This document shows, piece by piece, positions 7,747-17,200 of a stretch of 64,000 nt of DNA. Origin of the DNA: Deltaproteobacteria bacterium (GTDB lineage: Bacteria; Myxococcota_A; Polyangia; HGW-17); the NCBI GenBank assembly GCA_016937155.1, contig JAFGWM010000038.1:1-64000 (forward strand), written 5' to 3'. A program made the position numbers and the translations under genes. A model generated the notes under the pieces. The model worked only from the letters and a program-made list of their open reading frames with translations. It made no database searches and was not told where the DNA came from. The first letter of the stretch is position 1. Each line of letters starts with the position of its first letter.

Positions 7747-9582
7747 GTGTCATATGTTGTATTAGCCAGAAGATACCGACCACAAACTTTCGATGAAATC
7801 GTTGGACAGCATCATATTGTAAAAATCCTTACCAATGCAATAAATTCCGGTCGTATTCATCATGCTTTTCTTTTTACAGGAGCCAGAGGAACAGGTAAAA
7901 CCAGTTCAGCTAGACTTTTAGCTAAGGCACTGAACTGTGTGAACGGACCCACCGCCATACCGTGTAATATTTGTTCAAACTGTATTGATATCACAGATGG
8001 CAAAAATGTTGATGTACTTGAAATTGATGGTGCTACAAATACCGGTGTTGACAGTGTCCGTGCCCTTAGGGAAGATATAAGATATCTGCCTTCTTCCTGT
8101 CGGTATCGAATTATTATTATCGACGAAGTTCATATGCTCACAACCAGTGCGTTTAATGCGCTGCTCAAAACTCTGGAAGAGCCACCCCCTCATGTAATAT
8201 TTATTTTTGCCACTACTGAGCCCCATAAAATTCCTGCAACAATTCTTTCCAGAGTTCAAAGATTTGATTTTCATCGTGTGGAAACTGATGAGCTATCCTC
8301 TCATATCAGTTCTATTCTTAAAAAGGAACATTTTGAAATCACCCCTGAGGCCTGTCAGATTATTGCTGTCCAGGGTGAAGGCAGTGTACGTGATTCACTC
8401 AGTATTCTGGATCAGGTACTTGCTCAGCATACAGATGGCACAATTTCCGCTGATGAAGTCAGAAATGTCCTAGGAATCAGCGATCGTGAAACCCTTATTT
8501 CTCTTGGTGAAGTGCTTTTATCCAGAAACATCCCTTTATTGCTTAAAATGATTCAGGATTTATTCATTAATGGTGCCGATGTGGCTAATCTCACTAAGTC
8601 TCTTATAGGCCAGTTGCGTGACTTTCTGGTGGTAAAGGCTGCCCCTGAATCTGCCCACTTGCTTACGCAAAACAGCATTTCCGAACTTAAACGTATTTCT
8701 GAACTGGTTCAATCATTTGAAGTGACACATATTCATCATCTGCAATTGAGACTTTTCGGTGCAAGTGAACACATTGCCCGTTCTCATTCACCAAAAGTAG
8801 CTCTTGAAATGATTCTATTGGATTTATGTCTGAGTGAACCTCTTCTTCCGATTGAAAAAATCGCAAGTATTGTAAAAAAACTACCATCAACTAACATCAC
8901 ACTAAATCCCGGCAGTGCGGAAGTTTCCACTTTGGGTAGTGAACCATATTCTCCCAGAGTTTCACACTCTATTATTTCAAAGGAAAATGTGGACGTTACT
9001 CCTCAGTATAATAGCGAAGCCCCTAAGATTAGCCCAAAACAGATTCTTGAAGAAATTGTAAAAAACAGTTCTGGCAACGAAACTGAAACTAAAAACACTG
9101 TAAAAACCGTAGTGGATTCCTCTGATACCCCACCTGAAATTGTAACTCTCCCCAAATGGATGGCTATAGTTGAGAAAATTAAATCGGATCGTCCTACTAT
9201 TGGTTTTCAACTTGAAGAGGCCAAATTCTCCAGTTGCATTTTTAAAAATCATAGACTTAATATTTCTCTGATTCTTCCGGGAATGAAGGACGACGACTAT
9301 ATATTTTCCAGTCTCATGAATAATAAGGATCTCATAAATAAACTGGTTTCAACTGAACTTTCATGTAACACTGTTATTTCATTTAAAACTGGAGAATTAA
9401 AAAATACTCATCTTCCTGCTGGAATTCCTGTAAAGAGCGTCAGAGATATCAAGGAACAGCAAAATGCAGTCAAAAAGCGGCAGATTGAAGAGGATATCCT
9501 TGGAAATCCATTTGTACGTACACTACTTGATGAATTTCAGGGTGAAGTAATGAAATTTAATGTAACTGATGAAAATGAATAA
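7747..9582 (+). CDS. dnaX: DNA polymerase III subunit tau (and possibly gamma)
   Basis: The clamp-loader ATPase of the replicative polymerase. Visible: Walker A GARGTGKT (45-52), zinc-binding cysteines at 64, 73, 76 and 79, Walker B/DExH-like IIIDEVH (124-129), sensor segment FATTE and the arginine-finger motif ILSRVQRF. The AAA+ and domain III part ends near residue 365 (SPKVALEMILLDLC). After that comes a low-complexity linker and a C-terminal polymerase-binding part to residue 611. The start is GTG with a weak ribosome site. A heptamer A AAA AAA at 8874-8880, in frame as V-K-K, lies right after domain III. A -1 shift there meets TAA four codons later, which would give a gamma-like short form of 382 residues. 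First protein gene after the SRP RNA; ybaB and recR follow closely. Confidence 0.97.
   Translation: MSYVVLARRYRPQTFDEIVGQHHIVKILTNAINSGRIHHAFLFTGARGTGKTSSARLLAKALNCVNGPTAIPCNICSNCIDITDGKNVDVLEIDGATNTGVDSVRALREDIRYLPSSCRYRIIIIDEVHMLTTSAFNALLKTLEEPPPHVIFIFATTEPHKIPATILSRVQRFDFHRVETDELSSHISSILKKEHFEITPEACQIIAVQGEGSVRDSLSILDQVLAQHTDGTISADEVRNVLGISDRETLISLGEVLLSRNIPLLLKMIQDLFINGADVANLTKSLIGQLRDFLVVKAAPESAHLLTQNSISELKRISELVQSFEVTHIHHLQLRLFGASEHIARSHSPKVALEMILLDLCLSEPLLPIEKIASIVKKLPSTNITLNPGSAEVSTLGSEPYSPRVSHSIISKENVDVTPQYNSEAPKISPKQILEEIVKNSSGNETETKNTVKTVVDSSDTPPEIVTLPKWMAIVEKIKSDRPTIGFQLEEAKFSSCIFKNHRLNISLILPGMKDDDYIFSSLMNNKDLINKLVSTELSCNTVISFKTGELKNTHLPAGIPVKSVRDIKEQQNAVKKRQIEEDILGNPFVRTLLDEFQGEVMKFNVTDENE
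8874..8894 (+). promoter_or_regulatory. Candidate -1 frameshift/slippage site in dnaX
   Basis: Seven adenines (A AAA AAA) in the frame of the classical slippery heptamer. Slipping back one base gives ACT ACC ATC AAC then TAA at 8892-8894. No strong downstream hairpin or upstream Shine-Dalgarno-like stimulator is evident, so polymerase slippage as in Thermus is an alternative. Confidence 0.45.
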
Positions 9583-9602
9583 TAAATTATGGAGATTTAG
9601 AA

Positions 9603-9953
9603 ATGAATGATTTTGATTTTGGACAACTTGGTCAGTTTCTTCCTGATCTTGGAGAAATTAATAATAAACTCGCTAGAGTATCAGAAAGAGTCGCTAGAGA
9701 ACCAGTGACTGCTGAAAGTGGTGGTGGTATGGTTAGTATAGTAGGAACTGCTGATATGAGAGTAAAATCAGTAAAACTTGATAATAATCTCCTGTCATTG
9801 GAAGATAATGAAATGACTAGTGATCTTATTACCGCTGCATTTAATCAACTTATTGAAAAATGTAAGGAACGCAGTGCAGAAATTGCCACTGAAGAACTTG
9901 GTCCTTTAGCTTCTATGATGCAAAATTCTCCTTTGACTTCACTCATCAGGTAA
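9603..9953 (+). CDS. ybaB: YbaB/EbfC family nucleoid-associated protein
   Basis: A 116-residue DNA-binding protein of the YbaB/EbfC family, which forms tweezer-like dimers on DNA. The conserved core is visible as GGGMVSIVGTADMRVKSVKLD in the middle, followed by a helix rich in Lys/Glu; the N-terminal helix (INNKLARVSERVA) is the usual one. The start follows a ggag site. Its place between dnaX and recR is the standard one across many phyla and is strong support. The sequence is fairly divergent at both ends. Confidence 0.9.
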   Translation: MNDFDFGQLGQFLPDLGEINNKLARVSERVAREPVTAESGGGMVSIVGTADMRVKSVKLDNNLLSLEDNEMTSDLITAAFNQLIEKCKERSAEIATEELGPLASMMQNSPLTSLIR

Positions 9954-9957
9954 AACA

Positions 9958-10560
9958 ATGATACTCGCTCCTCTGGACCAACTGGTGGATGCTCTTAGTG
10001 CACTTCCCGGTATCGGGAAAAAAACCGCCAGACGTCTTGCATTCTTTCTTGTGGACTCAGATACTGAGATTTCCGGTAAAATAGTTGATGCAATTAATCA
10101 ATGTAATAATCTTTTAGGGAAATGCCCTCAGTGCGGATTGTACAGTATCAAAAATCAGAATTGTTCTATCTGCTCCAGTGAAAACCGTAACCGAAATATC
10201 ATATGTGTTGTAAGCCGACCCCAGGATGTTATTGCTATCGAGTCCAGTCATGGATTTAACGGAGTATATCACATTCTTGGAGGAAATATTGCACCTCTTG
10301 ATGGTATCGGCCCTGAAGATCTGACAATTGACAGACTTTTAGATCGTATATCCTCTGATAATGTAAATGAACTCATTTTTGCCCTTGATAATACTGTTGA
10401 CGGAGAAACCACCTCCCACTATCTTGCAGCAGTAGTCCCACAAAACGTTACCATATCGAGAATTGCTGCAGGTATTCCTTTTGGAGGTGAACTGGAATAC
10501 ACTGACGGCGTCACGATATCAAGAGCTCTCGAATTCAGAACCCAGTACAAACGACTTTAA
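9958..10560 (+). CDS. recR: Recombination mediator protein RecR
   Basis: RecR works with RecO, found at 55.4 kb in this window, to load RecA onto SSB-coated gaps. The helix-hairpin-helix LPGIGKKTARRLAFFL is at about 16-31, the four-Cys zinc module CPQC...CSIC at about 56-73, and the Toprim domain runs from about 80 to 175 (IICVVSRPQDVIAIE, LGGNIAPLDGIGPEDL). The normal NPTxEGExT motif reads DNTVDGETT. Length (200 residues) is typical. It starts 4 bases after ybaB and ends the plus-strand block; about 150 bases of featureless sequence follow before the convergent envelope genes. Confidence 0.97.
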   Translation: MILAPLDQLVDALSALPGIGKKTARRLAFFLVDSDTEISGKIVDAINQCNNLLGKCPQCGLYSIKNQNCSICSSENRNRNIICVVSRPQDVIAIESSHGFNGVYHILGGNIAPLDGIGPEDLTIDRLLDRISSDNVNELIFALDNTVDGETTSHYLAAVVPQNVTISRIAAGIPFGGELEYTDGVTISRALEFRTQYKRL

Positions 10561-10707
10561 TCTATAAAACTGATTTTCTCACTGTAATAAATCGACACAA
10601 TTCCAAGTACAGATAATGGATATAGACTTTAATAGATACAGATTTACTTGAATTTTGTTGGAAAATATCTAAGAAGAGAGAGAAAACAGACTACAACAGT
10701 GGGATTA

Positions 10708-11265
10708 TCAACCACCTCTGGTTTTAACAATCGCAAAACTGAATCTTACATAGCGTGCTTTTACACAAGTTTTGAGAACCTGATCAACCAGTTTCCATGG
10801 TATTTTCTGGTCAGCAGCTATGAATGCCTCTCCCTGGAATTTACCGGCAGACTTATCCTGTTTTGCTTCAATTTCCTTATTACGGAGTTCATCAAGGCGC
10901 TCTTTAAGATTTTTGATAGTAAATCCGTCAGGAGCATCCTGTGAAGATATTGTGTTATTGGTAATGGTAACTACTTTTTTACCCTTAACAACAATACTCG
11001 TACGTGAAATCTGAATATCCACGCATTCTGACATGGAGGACATTGAATCTGACTTCGGAACCATCAATTCGTTTTTCTTCTGGGGAACCTGCATTGGATC
11101 TGATCCATAGCTCTTCAGAAGGAAGATGAGTATAATGGTCAACGCGTCCATCAGAGATGTAATATTGAATGCTGATTCTTCAGCTTCCTTACCACGCCTC
11201 TCAGCCTTTTTTTCAGCCAGCATTTTGGCAATTTTGGCTTCTTCTGGGGACATATCCTGGGACAT
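10708..11265 (-). CDS. ExbD/TolR-family protein (Asp-bearing copy)
   Basis: A biopolymer-transport stator subunit. The charged N-terminus is followed by one membrane helix, FNITSLMDALTIILIFLLKSYG, which carries the Asp of the ExbD/TolR proton path (SLMDAL). The C-terminal periplasmic domain ends with the usual FIAADQKIPWKLVDQVL pattern (compare TolR/ExbD 'a D..v.y..vv.v...'). It is the last gene of the minus-strand envelope block and lies 61 bases after another ExbD-like gene. A good taaggag site precedes the ATG. It should assemble with the ExbB-like protein at 12.0-12.6 kb to use the proton motive force. Confidence 0.92.
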   Translation of the reverse strand: MSQDMSPEEAKIAKMLAEKKAERRGKEAEESAFNITSLMDALTIILIFLLKSYGSDPMQVPQKKNELMVPKSDSMSSMSECVDIQISRTSIVVKGKKVVTITNNTISSQDAPDGFTIKNLKERLDELRNKEIEAKQDKSAGKFQGEAFIAADQKIPWKLVDQVLKTCVKARYVRFSFAIVKTRGG

Positions 11266-11326
11266 GCTACTATCTCCTTAAAAAGTCTGAATACTCAAAT
11301 GAGTATCTACTAAATATTAAAACGTT

Positions 11327-11950
11327 CTACCGACCGAGTGAGGCCAGCGGGAACATACAGGCTCCGGAAAGTTCCCAGTCTTTTTTACCCTGCGGCTTTT
11401 TGAAAACGCAGGCAAGGGAACCACTAAGTCCATCAATTTCGCCCTTTGCTTCTGGAGGAAGTTCACGGGTTGCATCCAGTGTTTCAATAACAGTTTCATA
11501 AGGAATCTGATCCTGTGGTCTCACAGTAACCTTACGCCAATCGGTAAACATCTGGGCTTCCGGATTCTTGTTCTGCTTGTAGAACGGTTTGTAATACTTT
11601 GTGTAGATAAATTTTCTTAAAGCAGCAGAGGGATAAAGTTTTTTCCCTGCACTGTGAGTAACACTCAGGCAGGGCTGTCCGTTGTTCTTACGTTCTGGAC
11701 AGGCACTACCCTTTTTGGTGGAAATATAATACCCTTCCTGAGTGATATCAACAACAAGACCCAGGGCCTTACTTTCCTTGTTATCCTTATTCTTTTTAGC
11801 TCTTCCTTTTCTCGGAGTATCCACGAGAATAATACCGATCTGAATGAACTGCGCACTCAGAAGAAGGAAAGGAATAAGAAGACACAGAAGGTTCATAATA
11901 GGCATCAAGTTGATGTCTTCCATTTTATCGTCAACAGTTTTCCTGGCCAT
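11327..11950 (-). CDS. ExbD/TolR-like protein lacking the usual membrane Asp
   Basis: A 207-residue protein with a short cytoplasmic end, one membrane helix and a periplasmic domain, placed between an ExbB-like and an ExbD-like gene. The helix reads EDINLMPIMNLLCLLIPFLL: the position of the proton-carrying Asp (as in MDAL of its neighbour) is Asn. Two cysteine pairs occur in the periplasmic part (SACPERKNNGQPC and LACVFK...GACMF), which could form disulphides. Preceded by an aagga site. Probably a second, non-identical stator subunit that cannot carry protons itself. In myxobacteria, TolQ with two TolR genes occurs in gliding and envelope loci (from memory). Family assignment rests on helix pattern and context. 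Confidence 0.8.
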   Translation of the reverse strand: MARKTVDDKMEDINLMPIMNLLCLLIPFLLLSAQFIQIGIILVDTPRKGRAKKNKDNKESKALGLVVDITQEGYYISTKKGSACPERKNNGQPCLSVTHSAGKKLYPSAALRKFIYTKYYKPFYKQNKNPEAQMFTDWRKVTVRPQDQIPYETVIETLDATRELPPEAKGEIDGLSGSLACVFKKPQGKKDWELSGACMFPLASLGR

Positions 11951-11999
11951 GGTTCAGTCCTTTTAAAAGGGTTTATAACCTGCTACTTCCAATGAATGA

Positions 12000-12635
12000 T
12001 TATCTGGCTCTGCTTAATCTTCTGGCAAGAAGATTGTCAAGCTTTGTAGAGAACAGCTCAACATCATCCATGATTTTCTTAGTGAAACTCATGAGAAGAA
12101 GGTGTGCAGTCAGACAGGGAACCGCAACAATAAGACCGAATGCAGTGGTATTCATAGCAACTGCAATACCGTGCGAAAGAACGGCTGATCTGTTTTCAGG
12201 AGTTGCTGTACCGAGAGCATCAAATGCCTGAATCATACCAAGGATTGTTCCAAGAAGACCACACAGTGTAGCGATGTTGGCAACACCCTGCAGAGCTGGG
12301 GTTCTTTTGGTAACTTCAGGTGTTACTTCCAGTTTAGCCTCTTCAATGGCTGCGCTGACAGCAAGAGGACCTTCAGCATATTTGGTCAGTCCGGCTTTAA
12401 TAACGCGGGGAAGTGCTGCAGTAGGAGCAGCGTTACAGAGTTTGATGGCCTGATCAATGTTATTTGCTCCAACGAGCTGCATAACCTGAGCCATAAAAGC
12501 TTCTGCGTTAATGTTGTACCTGAAAAGAAGAAAAATTGACCTCTCGATGATAATGGCTATTCCGAATGCTGATGCAAACAAAATAACGTACATAAATTCG
12601 CCACCATCGACAAATGCCTTTGCAAGACCGCTCAT
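12000..12635 (-). CDS. ExbB/TolQ/MotA-family proton channel protein
   Basis: The inner-membrane stator partner of the two ExbD-like proteins. It shows three membrane helices: residues about 12-32 (YVILFASAFGIAIIIERSIFL), about 125-145 (LQGVANIATLCGLLGTILGMIQAF) and about 165-190 (AVAMNTTAFGLIVAVPCLTAHLLL). The motif GLLGTILGMIQAF and the Thr-rich third helix are the family hallmarks, and 211 residues is a normal length. A gaggaaag site precedes the ATG. The 194-base gap upstream suggests it could have its own promoter, although I could not pick one out with confidence. It probably supplies proton-driven work to the TPR and coiled-coil envelope proteins encoded upstream. Confidence 0.95.
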   Translation of the reverse strand: MSGLAKAFVDGGEFMYVILFASAFGIAIIIERSIFLLFRYNINAEAFMAQVMQLVGANNIDQAIKLCNAAPTAALPRVIKAGLTKYAEGPLAVSAAIEEAKLEVTPEVTKRTPALQGVANIATLCGLLGTILGMIQAFDALGTATPENRSAVLSHGIAVAMNTTAFGLIVAVPCLTAHLLLMSFTKKIMDDVELFSTKLDNLLARRLSRAR

Positions 12636-12785
12636 AATGCTCTTTCCTCCGTTGGGCTTAAAAGCCGGTTAAAAAAATACTCATACCAAAATCGTTATGC
12701 GAAGATATAACAAAATTATCTTAAACTCAAGAATATCCTGTATGCAAAATCATTTTTTGTAATACTGGATAATTGCAAAGGAATA

Positions 12786-12807
12786 TAACCTATTTCAAAC
12801 TAGGTTA
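12786..12807. promoter_or_regulatory. Inverted repeat in the gap before the ExbB-like gene
   Basis: TAACCTA and TAGGTTA, separated by 8 bases, form a perfect 7-bp inverted repeat beside a run of adenines. In the direction of transcription (minus) the T-run precedes the hairpin, so it is not a normal terminator; an operator or transcript-processing hairpin is possible. Confidence 0.3.
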
Positions 12808-12829
12808 AAACAAAAAAAAAAGATAATTT

Positions 12830-13075
12830 CTAAAAAGGCCCTAAAAATAAAGACTCATGAATTTTATTAAGAAATTCCTTAAAGAATCGAGGATCCTTTT
12901 CATCCCATTTCCAGAAACCACCATATTCCCAGGCTCTGTATATTTCAAACTTTGGTTTTGGGATCTGAACCTCAATTACATTAGGACCCTGACTTGCAGC
13001 CTTTTTATCCTGACCAGATGCAGGAAAGGCCGTGAATAAAACAGCCAGGGTGGATACTACAAGGATTTTTTTCAT
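12830..13075 (-). CDS. Small secreted protein of the TPR/motor block
   Basis: The track frame opens at 13129, but MKKILVVSTLAVLFTAFPASGQ starting at 13075 is a clear signal peptide, and that ATG overlaps the stop of the upstream TPR lipoprotein as ATGA. The mature part is only about 60 residues: a conserved-looking VIEVQIPKPKFEIYRAWE segment, then aromatic and acidic residues and a helix ending ESLFLGPF. Translational coupling and position between the TPR lipoprotein and the ExbB-like gene argue it is a real part of the machine. No known domain recognised. Confidence 0.75.
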   Translation of the reverse strand: MKKILVVSTLAVLFTAFPASGQDKKAASQGPNVIEVQIPKPKFEIYRAWEYGGFWKWDEKDPRFFKEFLNKIHESLFLGPF

Positions 13076-14220
13076 TTTCCACCTCTGCTTTTTGCCAATT
13101 CCATTCTTTCCTTCGCCTGTTTTATCCATTTGTTAAGTCTGGATACAAGCTCCTTATCATATCTTCTCTTTTTTCGTTCTTCATTTCTGTAAATAACTGC
13201 ATGCTTTATTGCATATTCCGCTCTTTCAACTGTGGTAAGATTACCAACCCTGGCAATATCGTCCCACATACTATATATCAGAGCAAGATTATAGTGGCAG
13301 GTCATACATCTCACACTCAGAGCACCCAGAACATGTCTGAACTGTTTTTCAGCTTCCATATATTTTAAAGAATAAAAATACGCCACGCCCAGATTTACAC
13401 TGAATTTCCAGTTTTTCCTCCATTCATTACCACCATACTTAAGTACATTTTCATAACTGAGTAAGGCCTGTTTGTATTCACCTTTTTCAAGGAGGAGGTT
13501 TCCGTACTGAAAAAGAGCCTCTGAATTATCCTTCAAACTGGAGTGACCAAATTCTTTTTCAGCTTTTCCTTTTTCAAAAATACCTGCAAGGGTCAAACCC
13601 TTGCTTTCATAGTTTCTGGCCTGATGCAGATAATATTTACCCATGTACAGGTGCCAGATGGGTTTAACTTTAGTGGGAGGCTTTGATTTGCTTCTAAGAA
13701 CTTCAATGCGGTTAAGCACATTTCTCATTTTTTCAAAATTTCCGCGTGCAAGCTCCATTTCCACAATCAACAGCATCGCTTCATAATTCTGGTAATCAAG
13801 CTTTAGAACCGCCTTAATATTATCCAGAGCCTCGACAAAGCTTTTTTCGTTGCCCTTTTTAACAAAGGCTTTTGCCATAAATATTTTTTCTTTGATTTCC
13901 TGAGCAGTTTTTTCTTTCTTTGAGAGAATTTTGCCTGAAGGTTTCTTTTTACCGGAATCAGATTTGACATCTGATTGTTTTTTATCAGTATCCTTTGAAT
14001 CCTTACTGGTTTTATCCTGAACCAGATTGTTCTTATCTTCGTTTCCGGAATTACTTTCCTTCAAAACTTTTTTATTATCAGAATCCGTCTTTTTATTTGA
14101 AGTGTCAGTGGATTTGCCATCCTTTTTTTCGCTGACAGGAACCGTCTTGCCCTTCTTTTTCTTTGAACATCCGGGACTTACCACAAAACCTATAATTAAT
14201 AAAATTAGTATCTTTTTCAT
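13072..14220 (-). CDS. TPR-repeat lipoprotein (AglT-like by context)
   Basis: A 382-residue lipoprotein with signal peptide MKKILILLIIGFVVSPGC followed by a long Lys/Ser/Asp linker (about 19-105) and then tandem TPR helices to the end (for example NYEAMLLIVEMELARGNFEKM, EALFQYGNLLLEKGEYKQAL, NLGVAYFYSLKYMEAEKQF). TPR lipoproteins of this design sit on the periplasmic face of a membrane and act as adaptors. It is encoded 10 bases after the giant TPR protein and overlaps the next small gene by 4 bases. In Myxococcus a TPR lipoprotein (AglT) is found with TolQ/TolR genes in gliding loci (from memory); equivalence is an inference from context. Confidence 0.82.
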   Translation of the reverse strand: MKKILILLIIGFVVSPGCSKKKKGKTVPVSEKKDGKSTDTSNKKTDSDNKKVLKESNSGNEDKNNLVQDKTSKDSKDTDKKQSDVKSDSGKKKPSGKILSKKEKTAQEIKEKIFMAKAFVKKGNEKSFVEALDNIKAVLKLDYQNYEAMLLIVEMELARGNFEKMRNVLNRIEVLRSKSKPPTKVKPIWHLYMGKYYLHQARNYESKGLTLAGIFEKGKAEKEFGHSSLKDNSEALFQYGNLLLEKGEYKQALLSYENVLKYGGNEWRKNWKFSVNLGVAYFYSLKYMEAEKQFRHVLGALSVRCMTCHYNLALIYSMWDDIARVGNLTTVERAEYAIKHAVIYRNEERKKRRYDKELVSRLNKWIKQAKERMELAKSRGGK

Positions 14221-14230
14221 TTTTAACTTC

Positions 14231-17200
14231 TTAATGGCTCATCTTAACCATTTTAGGTTTAAACACCCGCTGGTATTTTTTTGAACCTTCAAACTGCCGA
14301 TAATCCTCAAAAGCCTCTTCGATAAGATTACTACTGATTTTTTCAGAAGTCACAATGGAATGAAATTCCTTGAAAGTTTTATTATATTCGTCAATCAACC
14401 GGTCCTGAGGAACCATCTCAACAGACTCAGTTGTTTTACCTTTTGGTATACTGTAACTGCGTTTATAAAACATCTTGCGTTTGTAATCGAGATAACACTG
14501 ATCAGCAATTTTAGCGGGTTTCCCTGCACAGTTGCTTTCCTTAAGTTTAGCGGCTCTATCCTCTTCCAGTTCTGCCTGACTCAGTTTTTTCAAAAAAGGT
14601 GCTTTGGCAAATATATCAATACCCTGAATTATCATCTTAAGTTTCAGAGCCATAAGATTAGCCTTTATCAGAGCCACCTGACTTCTGATATAACCTTTTT
14701 GTTCAGTATACCAACTGTAACCTTTTGCCAGACCATCAAGACTTCCACCTCGAACAAGTGTCAGTACAACAGCGTCAGCACCTGCAAGCATTGTTGATAA
14801 AGTAGCCATCTGTCCCAATACCTGAATAATTGGAACACAGTCATTGACCTGAAGATCTTTTTTAGTCTTATAAAGTTTATCGATATCCTTAATAGTTTTC
14901 TTTAGGGTAGCGATAATTGGAAGATTCTGATCCTTATAAATTTTTTCAATATTTTTAATTCCATTTTTTGATTTAGGAACAAAATCCTTGAAGAATTTCT
15001 TCACCATTTCAGGAACAGATTTGCTCCAGTCTTTTCCAAGATTCTCCATATCCTTAACCAGCTTTTTAATATCCTTACGATCAGCTAAAAACTGTTGAAT
15101 TGCTGGTTGAAATCCAACTTTTTGAGCCAGCGGCCAGAACTTCGGGTATTTCTTTGTAAATTTCTGATATACCTTATAGTGCTTTAGAAGATCCTTTTGG
15201 CTCAATTTTGCTCTTGCTGCAGGGGCGAGATTCTGTAGAGCAACTGCAAACTCCTGTATTTCTTTAACATATGCATTCTGTGTATCTGCAAGTTTCTTTT
15301 TCAGATCCTCCAGTTTTTTGTTAAGTTTTTCCCCTTTACCGGAAAGTTTTGTCTGAAGTATTTTAAACTGCAGTTGTGAATCCTCAAATGCATCAATTTC
15401 AGGAGTTGATGTCCCCTTAAAGGGATTGTCAACTTTCTTATATTCTTCTGTAACATACTGAATAAGTGCTTCACCATAGTTTACAACCGCATAACCGGGA
15501 TTGAGGGAAGGTGTAGCTCTAACCCCCTTATCATAAAGCTTTTTATATTTTTTAAGAAGTTCAGTGAATTTTTCTCTGGCTTTTTCTCTGTTAGTTGCAC
15601 TCCCTGATTTTGTCATCAGATACTTGTAAATACTTGCTCTCTGATAGGTGAGGAAAAGCCTTTTTTTCCACATAGCCTCATACTGTTTGGATGTTGTAAT
15701 TTTCAGGGAGTCGCCAGTTCCAGATTCTTTAAAAATTCGGGAAAGCTTCACATAGTAATCAAGTGCCGTTTCGAGATCAGTCAGTTTCTGCAAAACATTT
15801 GATAAATCTTTTTCACTTCCATCCTTACCCAGTGCTTTATTAAGGTAGACCTGATAAAGCATTTCTTTATAGTAAATAAATTTATCAGTTACAGTTGCAC
15901 TGGTACATTTGCCTCCAGGACAGTTCCAGTAAACGATGTAGTATTTATCCAGTTTATCCTGCTTCAAACCCATCTGTGCCGCTAAATCCTTAAAGGGGTT
16001 AGCGTCTCCAACCGAAAACTTTTTAGCATACATTCTTTTGACTCTGGAATATTCTTCCATGAGTTTTTCCATGAGACTTACGGTTTCGCGGAAAAATTTA
16101 TCACCATTTGATCTGTAAATATCAAGTTTCTTCTCTTCGGATATAAGTCTGAAATTACTTTCCTGTGCTGTTTTAACCCGTTTTCCATCCCTTAGCCGCC
16201 ACACACCCTTTCTGGCGAGTTCATCCCACATTTTTAATGCACGATCCTCATTGAAACTTTTGGTGTATGCATCAGCCAACTGGTAGAAAACAATCTCCTT
16301 GTAACCTTCTCTGTCTGCCACCTCGAATATTTTTTCCTGTTTTCTGATACTTTCCAGAATTTCAATAGCACCAATAAAATCACCAAGTTCTTTTTTACAT
16401 GTGTATATGTTCCAGTAGATACCAAAAAGATTGCTGTAATACTCTTTCTCTTCTTTCTTTGGTGGTTTTCTGGATTCCACTTTCTTTTTGAGAGTCAGAT
16501 AGTATGTGAGAGCAGATTTCCATTTGTCGGGATCATTTTTCCCTTTATCCTTGGAACTATTGGCTTCCGCGAATACTTTCTCAGTGGTTTTAACAAGCTC
16601 GCTGAGTTCAAGTTTCGCTATCATGCTCATCAACTCACGATGCTTTTCGCCACCGCCACATTTTTTCTTCTCCAGACCACTTATTACTGAATCCCTTTCC
16701 TTTTTGAATTTTTCATCTGTCAGGGCATCTGTCTTTTGATGTCTGTATGTGAGAAACAGATCATAGCTTGCGTAGTATGCAGTTTCATGAGAGCAGTATT
16801 TTTCCAGAATCTGATCATAAGTTTTTCTGGCCAGATCAACATCCTGATAATGCAGAAAAATACGGGCAATTTTATATAAAAACAGCGGAGAGTTTGAATC
16901 TTCCGGGTAAAGTTTCATGTAAATCTGAGCATCTTTTATATAATTTTGATAAGACTCAGGTATTTCTTTTTTAACATAAGTTATTTTACCCTTTGCATCA
17001 TCTTTTTTAGGGTCAAAAGGATATGGAGGATCTTTATATGCCAGTTTATCCATATAAATATTATTCAGAATAACAGCTGCATTCTTTCTCCAGTCACTCC
17101 CAAGGTGGCTGTCCCTGACTTTTCTGCCCCAGTCAAGACCTGAATAAATCCTTTTTTTACGTTCAGCCTCATTGGGTGCAAGATCAATGATGTAGTATTC

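Noticed and set aside
12786-12821. Inverted repeat plus A-run as terminator for the TPR genes
   Set aside because: For minus-strand transcription the T-run comes before the hairpin, opposite to an intrinsic terminator.
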